DNA of 64,000 nucleotides. It comes from an uncultured Eubacteriales bacterium. Lineage in GTDB: Bacteria > Bacillota > Clostridia > Christensenellales > Aristaeellaceae. The notes beneath the pieces are model-generated. The model had not been told where the DNA came from, ran no database searches, and saw only the letters and a program-made list of their open reading frames with translations. The position numbers and the translations under genes are program-made. Shown piece by piece: positions 51,301 to 58,580 of the stretch. Positions within the stretch are counted from its first letter, which is position 1. Every line of letters starts with the position of its first letter. The stretch covers positions 1-64,000 of the forward strand of contig CACZXF010000009.1 of NCBI GenBank assembly GCA_902785105.1, given 5' to 3'.

Positions 51301-51943
51301 GGAAAAGCGCATCGCCGCCATCCGCCAGCGCATCCGCGCCATGGGCACGGTGAACGTGGCGGCGGTGGACGAATACCGCCGCACCGTGGAGCGCGTGCAG
51401 GAAATGAGCGAACAGCGGGATGATCTACTCAAGGCCCAGGCCGATTTGGAGGACATCGTAGCGGAGCTGGAATCGAAGATGGAGAAGCAGTTCCGGGAGC
51501 AGTTCACGCTGATGAACGACAACTTCCAGCGCACCTTCGTGAAGCTCTTTGGCGGCGGCAAGGCTGAATTGAGGCTGACCGACCCTGGCGACGCGCTGAA
51601 CTGCGGCATCGAGATCGTGGCCCAGCCGCCGGGAAAGAAACTGCAAATGCTGTCGCTGCTCTCGGGCGGCGAGCGCGCGCTGACCGCCATCGCCATACTC
51701 TTCGCCATACTCGACTTAAAGCCGACGCCCTTCTGCATACTCGACGAGATCGAGGCCGCGCTGGACGACGCCAACATCGACACCTACGCCGACTACCTCA
51801 AAGCCTATTCCGCCAACACCCAGTTCATCGTCATCACCCACAGAAAGGGCACCATGGAGCGCTGCGACGCGCTGTACGGCGTGGTGATGGAGGAGAAGGG
51901 CGTTTCCAAGACGGTGTCGGTAAAGCTGAACGAAGCGGTTTAA
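48383..51943 (+). CDS. smc: Chromosome segregation ATPase SMC
   Basis: An 1186-residue condensin subunit that compacts and segregates the chromosome with ScpA and ScpB. The N-terminal head has Walker A VGPNGCGKSN near residue 30-39, followed by a long coiled coil. The hinge is around residues 510-670 (GVHGVVADLIHVPARLERAM to HSGGSMTGGS). A return coiled coil and the C-terminal head follow, with signature LLSGGERALTAI near 1092 and Walker B FCILDEIEAALDD near 1117. The start is TTG 48383 (MRLKKLVLHGFKSF). Confidence 0.97.
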   Translation: MRLKKLVLHGFKSFADHVEVIFENGITGVVGPNGCGKSNISDAVRWVLGEQSAKSLRGSKMEDVIFNGTEKRRRLSYCEVTLVFENEDHALPIDFAEVQVTRRVYRSGEGEYKINGTQCRLKDIVDLFRDTGIGKDGYSLIGQGRIDEILSAKSEDRRQVFEEAAGIVKYKARKLDAEKRIAHTQENLYRVEDILHELEERVEPLKQQSEAAREYLQLRDELKILDLNVFLVRTERYEERIKELKASVEALGESIAQANEALEKQGAARDEAQTLLDQYEMEASEKREVVQRLIREVEVGEGAAQVMRERIAAGEKERDRLTAQKEAAAEGGEGIRRQIGQMTKNITLETQIIETASASLAEKEARLNESEAALSEMEQRSEDAKQEIIRAMNRLGDVRSQRARLSAMQTALKNQLGGMEADHDREQTGVTALGEHVQSARDLLETETARKAELTKQVSDMQTQVQSLNDQSQQLQQRVTRLQTERQQRDSRLKLLKEMQRDYEGYNNSVKQVLMQAKRIPNSGVHGVVADLIHVPARLERAMDMVLGGALQNIVVDRDEDAKRMIEYLRKNRFGRATFLPIGSVRGRTLTPQERNVLAMPGCVGLASELVEFDPKYQGIIDNLLGRTVVAEDLNAGIAIQRAGRYQFRLVTLEGDVMHSGGSMTGGSTQSRMTSLLSRTREIEETEAALKNIETEFAAAREKYASLEEQRANVKKERGEVYDELHRQEVAVARAETQLKAALEEQDSNNRRVQRLEGERERLSAQLADVTKSLEALDEQQQSAESSTESRQAEVKELSTKLYHLRTETETLRGEVGEERIQLASRKKGLEADTANRDRLLSEVEDTKKLLEDSEAALAQCLRELEENAALLEKDVAKLTEDKVALDEARTAFNAVDGQRTGAQKKLQALGEQIDALRKDLDDFSDKHHRSELQLARVEGEFKQIQDRIWEDYELTYAGAEPFRTADFKLTESEKRIAAIRQRIRAMGTVNVAAVDEYRRTVERVQEMSEQRDDLLKAQADLEDIVAELESKMEKQFREQFTLMNDNFQRTFVKLFGGGKAELRLTDPGDALNCGIEIVAQPPGKKLQMLSLLSGGERALTAIAILFAILDLKPTPFCILDEIEAALDDANIDTYADYLKAYSANTQFIVITHRKGTMERCDALYGVVMEEKGVSKTVSVKLNEAV

Positions 51944-51988
51944 TACCATTGGCAAATCTTCAAATAACCATCCGGGGGAGGTTACGAT

Positions 51989-52885
51989 ATGGGTTTTTTT
52001 GACAAGATCAAGCAGGGCCTTAAAAAGACGCGTGAGGTCTTTTCGGGGCGCATGGACCAGCTGGTGGAGAACTACGTGGAGCTGGACGACGACTTTTACG
52101 AGGACCTGACGGACATACTGATCATGGCCGACGTGGGCGTGGCAACCTCTGAGCTGGCGGTGGGCCGGTTGAAGGAGAAGTGCCAGAAGGAGAAGATCGG
52201 CGATCCCCAGAAAGCCCGCGAGGCGCTGAAGGAGATTCTGGCGGACATCCTGTGGGCGGAGCCGATGAAGCTGCAAAGCCCCATGGTGCTGCTGATCATC
52301 GGCGTCAACGGCGTGGGCAAGACCACCTCCATCGGCAAGCTGGCCTCGCGCTTGAAGGTCATGGGCCGGCGTGTCATCATCTGCGCGGGCGACACCTTCC
52401 GCGCCGCCGCCGCCGAGCAACTCACGGTGTGGGCCGACCGGGCCGAGGTGCCCATCATCAAGCACAAGGAAGGCGCCGACCCCGCCGCCGTGGTGTTCGA
52501 CGGCATCCAGGCCGCCCGGGGTCGCCATGCCGACGTGCTGCTGGTGGACACCGCCGGACGCCTGCACAACAAGGCCCATCTGATGGACGAATTGAAGAAG
52601 ATCAGCCGCGTGGTGGAGCGGGAATATCCCGAGGCCGCGCTGAGCGCCCTGCTGGTCATCGACGCCACCACCGGCCAAAACGGACTGGCTCAGGCGAAGG
52701 TGTTCAGCGAGGTGGCCAATCTCGATGGCATCATACTCACCAAGCTGGACGGCACCGCCAAGGGCGGCATCGCCATCGCCATCCGCAACGAGCTGGGCCT
52801 CCCCGTCCGCTACATCGGCCTCGGTGAGCAGCTCGATGACATGCAGCCCTTCGACGCCAAGGAATTCGTCAACGCACTGTTCTGA
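51989..52885 (+). CDS. ftsY: Signal recognition particle receptor FtsY
   Basis: A 298-residue GTPase that docks SRP-ribosome complexes at the membrane. G1 is GVNGVGKTT near residue 105, with GDTFRAAAAEQL, DTAGRLHNK (G3) and TKLDGTAKGG (G4). The N-terminal part (MGFFDKIKQGLKKTREVFSG) is the short amphipathic N domain of Gram-positive FtsY without a long acidic A domain. CGGGGGAGG precedes the start. Last gene of the block; terminator downstream. Confidence 0.97.
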   Translation: MGFFDKIKQGLKKTREVFSGRMDQLVENYVELDDDFYEDLTDILIMADVGVATSELAVGRLKEKCQKEKIGDPQKAREALKEILADILWAEPMKLQSPMVLLIIGVNGVGKTTSIGKLASRLKVMGRRVIICAGDTFRAAAAEQLTVWADRAEVPIIKHKEGADPAAVVFDGIQAARGRHADVLLVDTAGRLHNKAHLMDELKKISRVVEREYPEAALSALLVIDATTGQNGLAQAKVFSEVANLDGIILTKLDGTAKGGIAIAIRNELGLPVRYIGLGEQLDDMQPFDAKEFVNALF

Positions 52886-52892
52886 GGTTTGC

Positions 52893-52926
52893 ACCGGCCT
52901 GTGATCATTGATCGCGGGCCGGTTTT
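52893..52926 (+). terminator. Terminator after ftsY
   Basis: ACCGGCC (52893-52899) pairs with GGCCGGT (52917-52923), with an inner GATCA/TGATC, then TTTA. Confidence 0.8.
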
Positions 52927-52947
52927 AGTTACAACTTAGTGTTCAGC

Positions 52948-53097
52948 ATAAACAGGGATTTGTCGGGGAGATGCACACGCTCCTGTAGGGGCGGCGTTGC
53001 GCCGCCCGCCGGGTAAAACGATGCGTTTCGTTGGGGGCGGGCGCCGAAACGGCGCCCCTACAAGGTTGGTTTGACTCCTCGACAAATTCCAATTAAT
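52948..53097 (+). repeat. Mosaic palindromic element, interior class I (copy I)
   Basis: Left end ATAAACAGGGATTTGTCGGG, right end TCGACAAATTCCAATTAAT. The interior CTGTAGGGGCGGCGTTGCG faces GGCGCCGAAACGGCGCCCC, as in the copy at 32971. It lies between ftsY and the GH94 promoter. Confidence 0.92.
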
Positions 53098-53163
53098 CGT
53101 ATAACCCGAACCGTCGTTTTTCAATTTTCAATTATCAATTTTCAATTTACTGAAAAATACATC

Positions 53164-53210
53164 TTGCATTCTCCCCACAAAAATTGTATAATATTATCGA
53201 AAACGGTTTC
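53164..53210 (+). promoter_or_regulatory. GH94 promoter with LacI-family operator at the start site
   Basis: TTGCAT at 53164-53169 and TATAAT at 53187-53192, 17-base spacer. GAAAACGGTTTC at 53199-53210 fits the palindrome GAAAnCGnTTTC bound by many LacI-family sugar regulators and by CcpA-like proteins, and it covers the expected transcription start. Repression relieved by a sugar, or carbon catabolite control, is likely. No lacI-type gene is in the window. Confidence 0.75.
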
Positions 53211-53240
53211 GCAGAAATGCTGAATGGAGGGTTTGCTGAT

Positions 53241-55658
53241 ATGAAGTTTGGGTATTTTGACGACAACGCGCGGGAATATGTCATCAACACGCCGGAGACG
53301 CCGCTTCCGTGGATCAACTATCTGGGCAGCGACGCCTTTTTCAGCCTGATCTCCAACACGGGCGGCGGCTACTGCTTCTACCGGGACGCGAAGCTGCGCC
53401 GGCTGATCCGCTATCGCTACAATCAGGCCAGCGGCGATCTGGGCGGGCGCTTCGTCTACATCAACGACGGCGGCACGGTCTGGTCCCCCGCCTTCCTGCC
53501 CGCCGGCACGCGGCTGGACAGCTACAAGTGCCGCCACGGCATGGGCTACACCATCTTTGAGTCCTCGAAGAACGATGTCAGGGCCGTGGAGACCATGCTG
53601 GTGCCCAAGGGTGAGCGCTGCGAGGTCTGGAAGCTGACGGTCTCCAACCTGGGCGACGCCATCAAGTCGCTGAAGATCTACGGCGCGGTGGAGTTCTGCC
53701 TGTGGAACGCCGTGGACGATTCCACCAACTTCCAGCGCAATCTCAATATTGGTGAGGTTGAAATTCTGCCCAGTGTGATCTACCACAAGACCGAGTACCG
53801 CGAGCGCCGCAACCACTATAGCTGGTTCTCCGTCAACGTGCCCACCGACGGGTTTGACACCCAGCGCGAGGCGTTCCTAGGCCGCTTCGGCACCTGGCAG
53901 AACCCGAAGATGGTGCTGGAGGGACAGAGCGCGTCCTCCGAGGCCCACGGCTGGTCCCCCATCGCCGCCCATCGCATCGACGTGACCCTGGGCCCCGGCG
54001 AGAGCCGCGAATTCGTGTTCGTGCTGGGCTACGCCGAGAACCCGAAGGACGACAAGTTCGCCGCCCCCGGCATCATCCGCAAGGACGAGGCTGAGGCCGT
54101 CATCGCCCGCTATGCCGACCCCGCCGCCGTCGACGCCGCCATGGCGAAGCTGGCGGAGTACTGGGAGGGCCTGCTGGGCGGCTTCCGCATCGACTCCGCC
54201 GAGCCAAGGCTGAACCGCATGGTAAACATCTGGAACCAGTACCAGTGCATGGTCACCTTCAACCTGAGCCGCTCCGCCTCCTACTATGAGTCTGGCACGG
54301 GCCGCGGCATGGGCTTCCGCGATTCCTGCCAGGATCTGCTGGGCTTCATGCACATGATCCCCGACCGGGCACGGGAGCGCATCATCGACATCGCCTCCGT
54401 CCAGTGGGCCGACGGCAGCACCTACCACCAGTATCAGCCCCTGACCAAGCAGGGCAACAACGAGATCGGCTCCGGCTTCAACGACGACCCGCTGTGGCTG
54501 GTGGCCTGCACCGCCGCCTACATCCGCGAGACCGGCGACCACTCCATCCTGGACCATCCCACCCCCTTCGACCACAAGCCCGGCAGCGAGGTGCCGCTGA
54601 TGGAGCATCTGAAGCGCTCCGTGGACCACGTCATCGACAACCGCGGCCCCCATGGATTGCCGCTCATCGGTCGCGCCGACTGGAACGACTGCCTGAATCT
54701 GAACTGCTTCTCCGAGACCGACGGCGAGTCCTTCCAGACCACCGCCAACTATGAGAGCGGCATCGCCGAATCCGTGTTCATCGCGGCCATGTTCGTCAAA
54801 TACGCCCGTGAGTACGCCGACCTGTGCGACCGCTGGGGCACCAAGGAAGAGGCCGAGCGCGCCCGCAAAGCCGCCGACGAGATGGAGAAGGCCGTGGAGA
54901 AGGACGGCTGGGACGGCGAGTGGTTCCTCCGCGCCTATGACGCCTTTGGCCACAAGGTGGGCACCCACGAGACCGAGGAGGCCCAGATCTTCATCGAGCC
55001 CCAGGGCTTCGCGGTGATGGCCGGTATCGGCAGGGACAACGGCATGGCATTAAAAGCCCTCAACAGCACCCGCGAACGCCTCTTCGGGCCCTATGGCGTG
55101 GAGCTGCTGAACCCGGTCTATACCAGGTATCACGTGGAGCTGGGCGAGATCACCAGCTATCCCGGCGGCTACAAGGAGAACGGCTCCGTGTTCACCCACA
55201 ACAATCCCTGGGTGGGCATCGGCGAGGCCGTGATGGGGCGCGGCAACGAGAGCTTCGAGGTCTACACCCGCATCTGCCCCGCCTGGGTGGAGGAGAACAG
55301 CGAGATCCGCAAGACCGAGCCCTACGTCTACTGCCAGACCACCGCGGGCCGCGCCGCCTACACGCCCGGCGAGGCCAAGAACAGCTGGCTCTCCGGCACC
55401 GCCGCCTGGACCTTCGTGTCCGTCAGCCAGTACATACTGGGCCTGCGCCCGGATTACGAGGGCCTGACCATCCAGCCCTGCCTGCCCGACTCCCTTGAGG
55501 GGTTCACCGCCGCCAGAAGGTTCCGCGGGTGCGAGTATGACATCACCGTCACCCGTGGCGACAACAAGGGCGTCACCGTGGACGGCGAGGCCATTGAGGG
55601 CTGCACCGTGCCCCATGTGGACGGCCGTAAGGTCTGCAAGGTGAACGTCACCATCTAA
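53241..55658 (+). CDS. GH94 family glycoside phosphorylase (cellobiose phosphorylase-like)
   Basis: An 805-residue cytoplasmic phosphorylase splitting a beta-glucoside, probably cellobiose, with phosphate to give glucose 1-phosphate. The N-terminal beta-sandwich begins MKFGYFDDNAREYVINTPET; the (alpha/alpha)6 barrel has YYESGTGRGMGFRDSCQDL. The catalytic Asp is expected in GRADWNDCLNL near residue 480, and phosphate-binding residues in IFIEPQGFAVMAGIG. The C-terminal lid has LRPDYEGLTIQPCLP. GGAGG ten bases upstream supports 53241. Using phosphate rather than water saves ATP, in line with the PPi-type glycolysis elsewhere in the window. Confidence 0.92.
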   Translation: MKFGYFDDNAREYVINTPETPLPWINYLGSDAFFSLISNTGGGYCFYRDAKLRRLIRYRYNQASGDLGGRFVYINDGGTVWSPAFLPAGTRLDSYKCRHGMGYTIFESSKNDVRAVETMLVPKGERCEVWKLTVSNLGDAIKSLKIYGAVEFCLWNAVDDSTNFQRNLNIGEVEILPSVIYHKTEYRERRNHYSWFSVNVPTDGFDTQREAFLGRFGTWQNPKMVLEGQSASSEAHGWSPIAAHRIDVTLGPGESREFVFVLGYAENPKDDKFAAPGIIRKDEAEAVIARYADPAAVDAAMAKLAEYWEGLLGGFRIDSAEPRLNRMVNIWNQYQCMVTFNLSRSASYYESGTGRGMGFRDSCQDLLGFMHMIPDRARERIIDIASVQWADGSTYHQYQPLTKQGNNEIGSGFNDDPLWLVACTAAYIRETGDHSILDHPTPFDHKPGSEVPLMEHLKRSVDHVIDNRGPHGLPLIGRADWNDCLNLNCFSETDGESFQTTANYESGIAESVFIAAMFVKYAREYADLCDRWGTKEEAERARKAADEMEKAVEKDGWDGEWFLRAYDAFGHKVGTHETEEAQIFIEPQGFAVMAGIGRDNGMALKALNSTRERLFGPYGVELLNPVYTRYHVELGEITSYPGGYKENGSVFTHNNPWVGIGEAVMGRGNESFEVYTRICPAWVEENSEIRKTEPYVYCQTTAGRAAYTPGEAKNSWLSGTAAWTFVSVSQYILGLRPDYEGLTIQPCLPDSLEGFTAARRFRGCEYDITVTRGDNKGVTVDGEAIEGCTVPHVDGRKVCKVNVTI

Positions 55659-55692
55659 ATGCCCAAAAAGCGTCACACAAAATCAACGTATA

Positions 55693-55737
55693 TGAAACAC
55701 GAACGGGGTTACATTCCCGTTCGTGTTTCACTATAAT
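55693..55737 (+). promoter_or_regulatory. Perfect 15-bp palindrome over the -35 of the lipoprotein promoter
   Basis: TGAAACACGAACGGG (55693-55707) and CCCGTTCGTGTTTCA (55716-55730) are perfect complements. TTACAT in the 8-base loop (55709-55714) and TATAAT at 55732-55737 are 17 bases apart, a good promoter. The palindrome could be the GH94 terminator, an operator, or both; the lack of a T run favours an operator role. Confidence 0.65.
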
Positions 55738-55784
55738 AAGCGTTGTGCATTTGAAGCACCAACAATATCAAAGGAGATAATATC

Positions 55785-56036
55785 ATGAAGAAGATTATTG
55801 CTTTTGTTCTGGTTCTGGCCGCTCTGACCATGTGCCTGACCGCCTGCGGCAAGAAGGAAGCTGCCCCCGCCGCCACTGAGGCTCCCGCCGCCACTGAGGC
55901 TCCCGCCGCCACCGAGGCTCCCGCTGAGGAAGCGCCCGCTGCCGAAGAGGCTCCCGCTGAGGAGGCCGCCGCTGAAGAAGCTCCCGCCGAGGAAGCCGCC
56001 GCTGAGGAAGCTCCCGCTGAGGAGACCAAGGGCTAA
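55785..56036 (+). CDS. Small Ala/Glu/Pro-repeat lipoprotein
   Basis: An 83-residue exported lipoprotein. The signal peptide ends in the lipobox LTAC, with Cys at residue 21; GKK follows, then about 55 residues of imperfect APAATEAPAATE- and EEAPAEEAAAE-type repeats made only of Ala, Pro, Glu and Thr. Such tails are seen as spacers in surface lipoproteins, but here nothing follows, so it is a bare stalk or a degenerate remnant of a longer lipoprotein. AAAGGAG precedes the start. Function unknown. Confidence 0.75.
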   Translation: MKKIIAFVLVLAALTMCLTACGKKEAAPAATEAPAATEAPAATEAPAEEAPAAEEAPAEEAAAEEAPAEEAAAEEAPAEETKG

Positions 56037-56057
56037 TTAAACCCACAGTTTGAGGAC

Positions 56058-56145
56058 AGAGGACAGTGTGAATACCTTTGGACAGGAGCCCGGAAAAATC
56101 TTTCCGGAGAGCATGATCCGAAGGTATTCCCGCTGTCCTCTTTCG
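56058..56145 (+). terminator. Long three-tier hairpin after the lipoprotein gene
   Basis: AGAGGACAG pairs with CTGTCCTCT, inside it GAATACCTTTGG with CCGAAGGTATTC, and inside that CCGGAAA with TTTCCGG. The sequence following is TTCGTTTATT. It is larger than a simple terminator and may protect the short mRNA. Confidence 0.7.
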
Positions 56146-56154
56146 TTTATTATT

Positions 56155-56196
56155 GCGTCCCTCCCCCATGCTTTCCTGTGGGAGGGACGCTTTTTT
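56155..56196 (+). terminator. Strong terminator before the CapA-like gene
   Basis: GCGTCCCTCCC (56155-56165) pairs with GGGAGGGACGC (56180-56190), followed by six T. Confidence 0.92.
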
Positions 56197-56266
56197 AACG
56201 CTGTAGCAACATTATGACCAATATATGATTGTATAATTATGATAATAATTACAATCGGAGGCAGCT

Positions 56267-57892
56267 ATGGCCAGCAAGTCAAGCAAGAAAAAAAAGACGT
56301 CTAAGGCGGAGCGGAAGCGGATCGCCCGGCGGAACCAGTTGATCAAAAGGTTTGGCATTTTTGGCGCCATCATCGCCATATGTTTAATATGTCTGATCAT
56401 GATACCCATCATGAACCGGCCCATCGACCGGCAGGTGACCTGGACCCCGGCCCAGGGGGCCATCGCCATGGACGAGGCGCCCGTCCCGGAGACGCCCACC
56501 CCCGCGCCGACGGAACCGCCCGCCGCAGAGGCCGAAGTCAGCGACGACCTGCTGGCCTCCGACATGTACACCGGCGAACCGGAGGGCGACGACTATTATG
56601 ACGACTTCGAAGCCGAAGAGGCCGAGGAAGCGGTCGTGGGCTTCGCCGAGCCCGCCGACGACACGCTGATCGACGAACCCGTCAGCGAAGGACCCGTGAC
56701 GCTGACCCTCACGGCGGCGGGCGACTGCACGCTGGGCGGCTGCCTGAAGCACGACACCTTCAAGGTGTTCGAAAAGTATGTGACCGACAACGGCTACGAC
56801 TACTTTCTGAAAAACGTCAGGGCGCTGTTTGAGTCCGACGACCTGACCATCGTCAACCTGGAGGGACCGCTGACGGACGTGGGCACCATGACCACCAAGA
56901 GCGGCATATGCTTCCGGGGCGAGCCCGCCTGGACGGGGATACTGACCGGCTCCAGCGTGGAGCTGTGCAACTTCGCCAACAACCACAACATGGACATGGG
57001 CCAGGAGGGCTTCGACCGCACACTCCAGGCGCTGGACGAGGCGGGGCTCGGCTACTGCGTCTACGACAAGATCTACCACACCACCATCAAGGGTGTGCGC
57101 GTCACCGCTCTGGGCTTCGACAAATGGGCCAACAAGAAGGAGCAGGTCGTTGCAGCCATCCAGCAAGAGCGGCCCAACTGCGACCTGCTGATCGTCAACT
57201 TCCATTGGGGCAAGGAGATGCACTATGAGGCCATGAGCGACCAGAAGGCCATGGCCCACGCCATCGTGGACGCCGGGGCGGACCTGGTCATCGGCACCCA
57301 TCCCCACGTGTTCGGCGGCGTGGAGCTTTACAATGGCAAATACATCGCCTACTCTCTGGGCAACTTCTGCTTCGGCGGCAACACGGTGCCCTCGGACCAG
57401 CGGGCCATGATCTTCCAGCAGCAGTTTATCTTTGAAAACGGCAAGCTCACCGATGGGGGCATCAACATCATCCCCTGCCTGGTCTCCGGCAACCCCAAGA
57501 AGAACGACTTCCAGCCCTACATACTGGCCGCCAAGGAGGGCACGGCGCTCTTAAAGAAGATCGCCAAATACTCCATCAACCTGGGCAGCGGCGTGAACTG
57601 GATGCCGGGCAGTTATCCCGAGCAGATCGGCCTGACCGCGCCCAAGGCTGGCGCCGCCGCGGCCACCGCCGTGTCCCTGGTGGAGAACACCCCCGTGCCG
57701 GAATCGGCCATCGTGCCCGCCGACCAGGTGTTCACCGAGGAGGACGGCTTCGACACCGTCACCGACCCTCAGTCCCTGGCCACCCCCACCGTGGAACCCC
57801 TGAACGGCCTCGGCTCAAGGACCCTCACCCAGGAGGAGGCCGCCGCCATGCAGGAGCAGATCTATCTGGATCAGATGGGGGGAAGCTGGTAA
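56267..57892 (+). CDS. CapA-family (PGA_cap) metallophosphoesterase-like membrane protein
   Basis: A 541-residue membrane-anchored protein of the CapA/PgsA group, whose founding members act in poly-gamma-glutamate capsule synthesis but whose reaction is unsettled. A Lys/Arg-rich N-terminus precedes one membrane helix (about 29-50) and an acidic Pro-rich linker. The domain at about 145-430 shows LTAAGDCTLGGCL, TIVNLEGPLTD, LCNFANNHNMDMG, IVNFHWGKEMHY and VIGTHPHVFGGVELYNGKYIAYSLGNF. These Asp/Asn/His residues line the metal site of the calcineurin-like fold. No other capsule genes are adjacent. TCGGAGG precedes the start. Confidence 0.9.
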   Translation: MASKSSKKKKTSKAERKRIARRNQLIKRFGIFGAIIAICLICLIMIPIMNRPIDRQVTWTPAQGAIAMDEAPVPETPTPAPTEPPAAEAEVSDDLLASDMYTGEPEGDDYYDDFEAEEAEEAVVGFAEPADDTLIDEPVSEGPVTLTLTAAGDCTLGGCLKHDTFKVFEKYVTDNGYDYFLKNVRALFESDDLTIVNLEGPLTDVGTMTTKSGICFRGEPAWTGILTGSSVELCNFANNHNMDMGQEGFDRTLQALDEAGLGYCVYDKIYHTTIKGVRVTALGFDKWANKKEQVVAAIQQERPNCDLLIVNFHWGKEMHYEAMSDQKAMAHAIVDAGADLVIGTHPHVFGGVELYNGKYIAYSLGNFCFGGNTVPSDQRAMIFQQQFIFENGKLTDGGINIIPCLVSGNPKKNDFQPYILAAKEGTALLKKIAKYSINLGSGVNWMPGSYPEQIGLTAPKAGAAAATAVSLVENTPVPESAIVPADQVFTEEDGFDTVTDPQSLATPTVEPLNGLGSRTLTQEEAAAMQEQIYLDQMGGSW

Positions 57893-57898
57893 ACAGTT

Positions 57899-58083
57899 AT
57901 AAAACAGGGATTTGTCGGGGTGACGTTCGAGGCCACCTCATCCTCCCTCACGGGCACCTTCCCCTCAAGGGGAAGGCAAGGGGTTAAGAACGGTGACCCC
58001 AAAAGCCTTCCCCTTGAGGGGAAGGTGGCGCGAAGCGCCGGATGAGGTGGGTTACCCGCTCACCCCGGCAAATTCCAATTTAT
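57899..58083 (+). repeat. Mosaic palindromic element, interior class II (copy J)
   Basis: Left end ATAAAACAGGGATTTGTCGG (one extra A), right end CCCGGCAAATTCCAATTTAT. The interior CCACCTCATCCTCC to CCGGATGAGGTGG contains nested AAGGGGAAGG hairpins. The right end touches the ACAGGAGG ribosome binding site of the next gene. Confidence 0.92.
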
Positions 58084-58100
58084 ACAGGAGGTTCCATTCC

Positions 58101-58421
58101 ATGAATCACGAGGATACCGCCCGGGCGGCGCACAGGAACGGCTCGAACTGCGCCGCGTCGGTCTACAGCGCCTTTGCGGACGTCAATCCCACGCATGGCG
58201 AACCGCCCCTCCCCCGGGGCGAAGGCGGCATGTGCGGCGCGGTGCTGGCGGCGCGGCAGGTGTTGAGGGAGCTGAGCATCGAAAATGATTTCGACCAGCG
58301 CTTCACCGAGGTCTGCGGCTCCCTGAAGTGCGCCGAGCTGCGCAGGGCCCGCATCCCCTGCAACGACCTGGTGGGCGTGGCCGCGAAACTGACGGACGCC
58401 TATATCGAAAAAATGCGCTGA
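58101..58421 (+). CDS. C_GCAxxG_C_C family redox-type protein (short)
   Basis: A 106-residue protein of a Cys-rich family often linked with redox reactions or small-molecule reduction. The pattern is present as NCAASVYSAF, GGMCGAVLAARQVL, EVCGSLKCAEL and IPCNDLV. It is shorter than most members (about 130-150 residues), mainly between the first two Cys. ACAGGAGG precedes ATG 58101 and directly follows the palindromic element, so translation may be affected by folding of that element. A hairpin at 58426-58463 ends it. Confidence 0.8.
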   Translation: MNHEDTARAAHRNGSNCAASVYSAFADVNPTHGEPPLPRGEGGMCGAVLAARQVLRELSIENDFDQRFTEVCGSLKCAELRRARIPCNDLVGVAAKLTDAYIEKMR

Positions 58422-58425
58422 ATAC

Positions 58426-58463
58426 GACAGGAGCGTTCATTGTGACGTTCCTGTCATTTTTAT
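58426..58463 (+). terminator. Terminator of the C_GCAxxG_C_C gene
   Basis: GACAGGA and TCCTGTC arms with an inner GCGTTCA/TGACGT-type stem, followed by ATTTTTATT. Confidence 0.8.
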
Positions 58464-58540
58464 TCCATAGTTGACATTGAATCAATCCCTTCACACCACA
58501 TATTGTCACGATATTGTGCGACCCAAATTTACCCCGGATG

Positions 58541-58549
58541 TGGTATACT
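58541..58549 (+). promoter_or_regulatory. Extended -10 promoter of the L,D-transpeptidase gene
   Basis: TGGTATACT has the TGn extension before TATACT, with no -35 at normal distance. The start codon is about 30 bases downstream. Confidence 0.55.
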
Positions 58550-58580
58550 GATGGTGACTATTTATGGAGGTGACCCTGCA

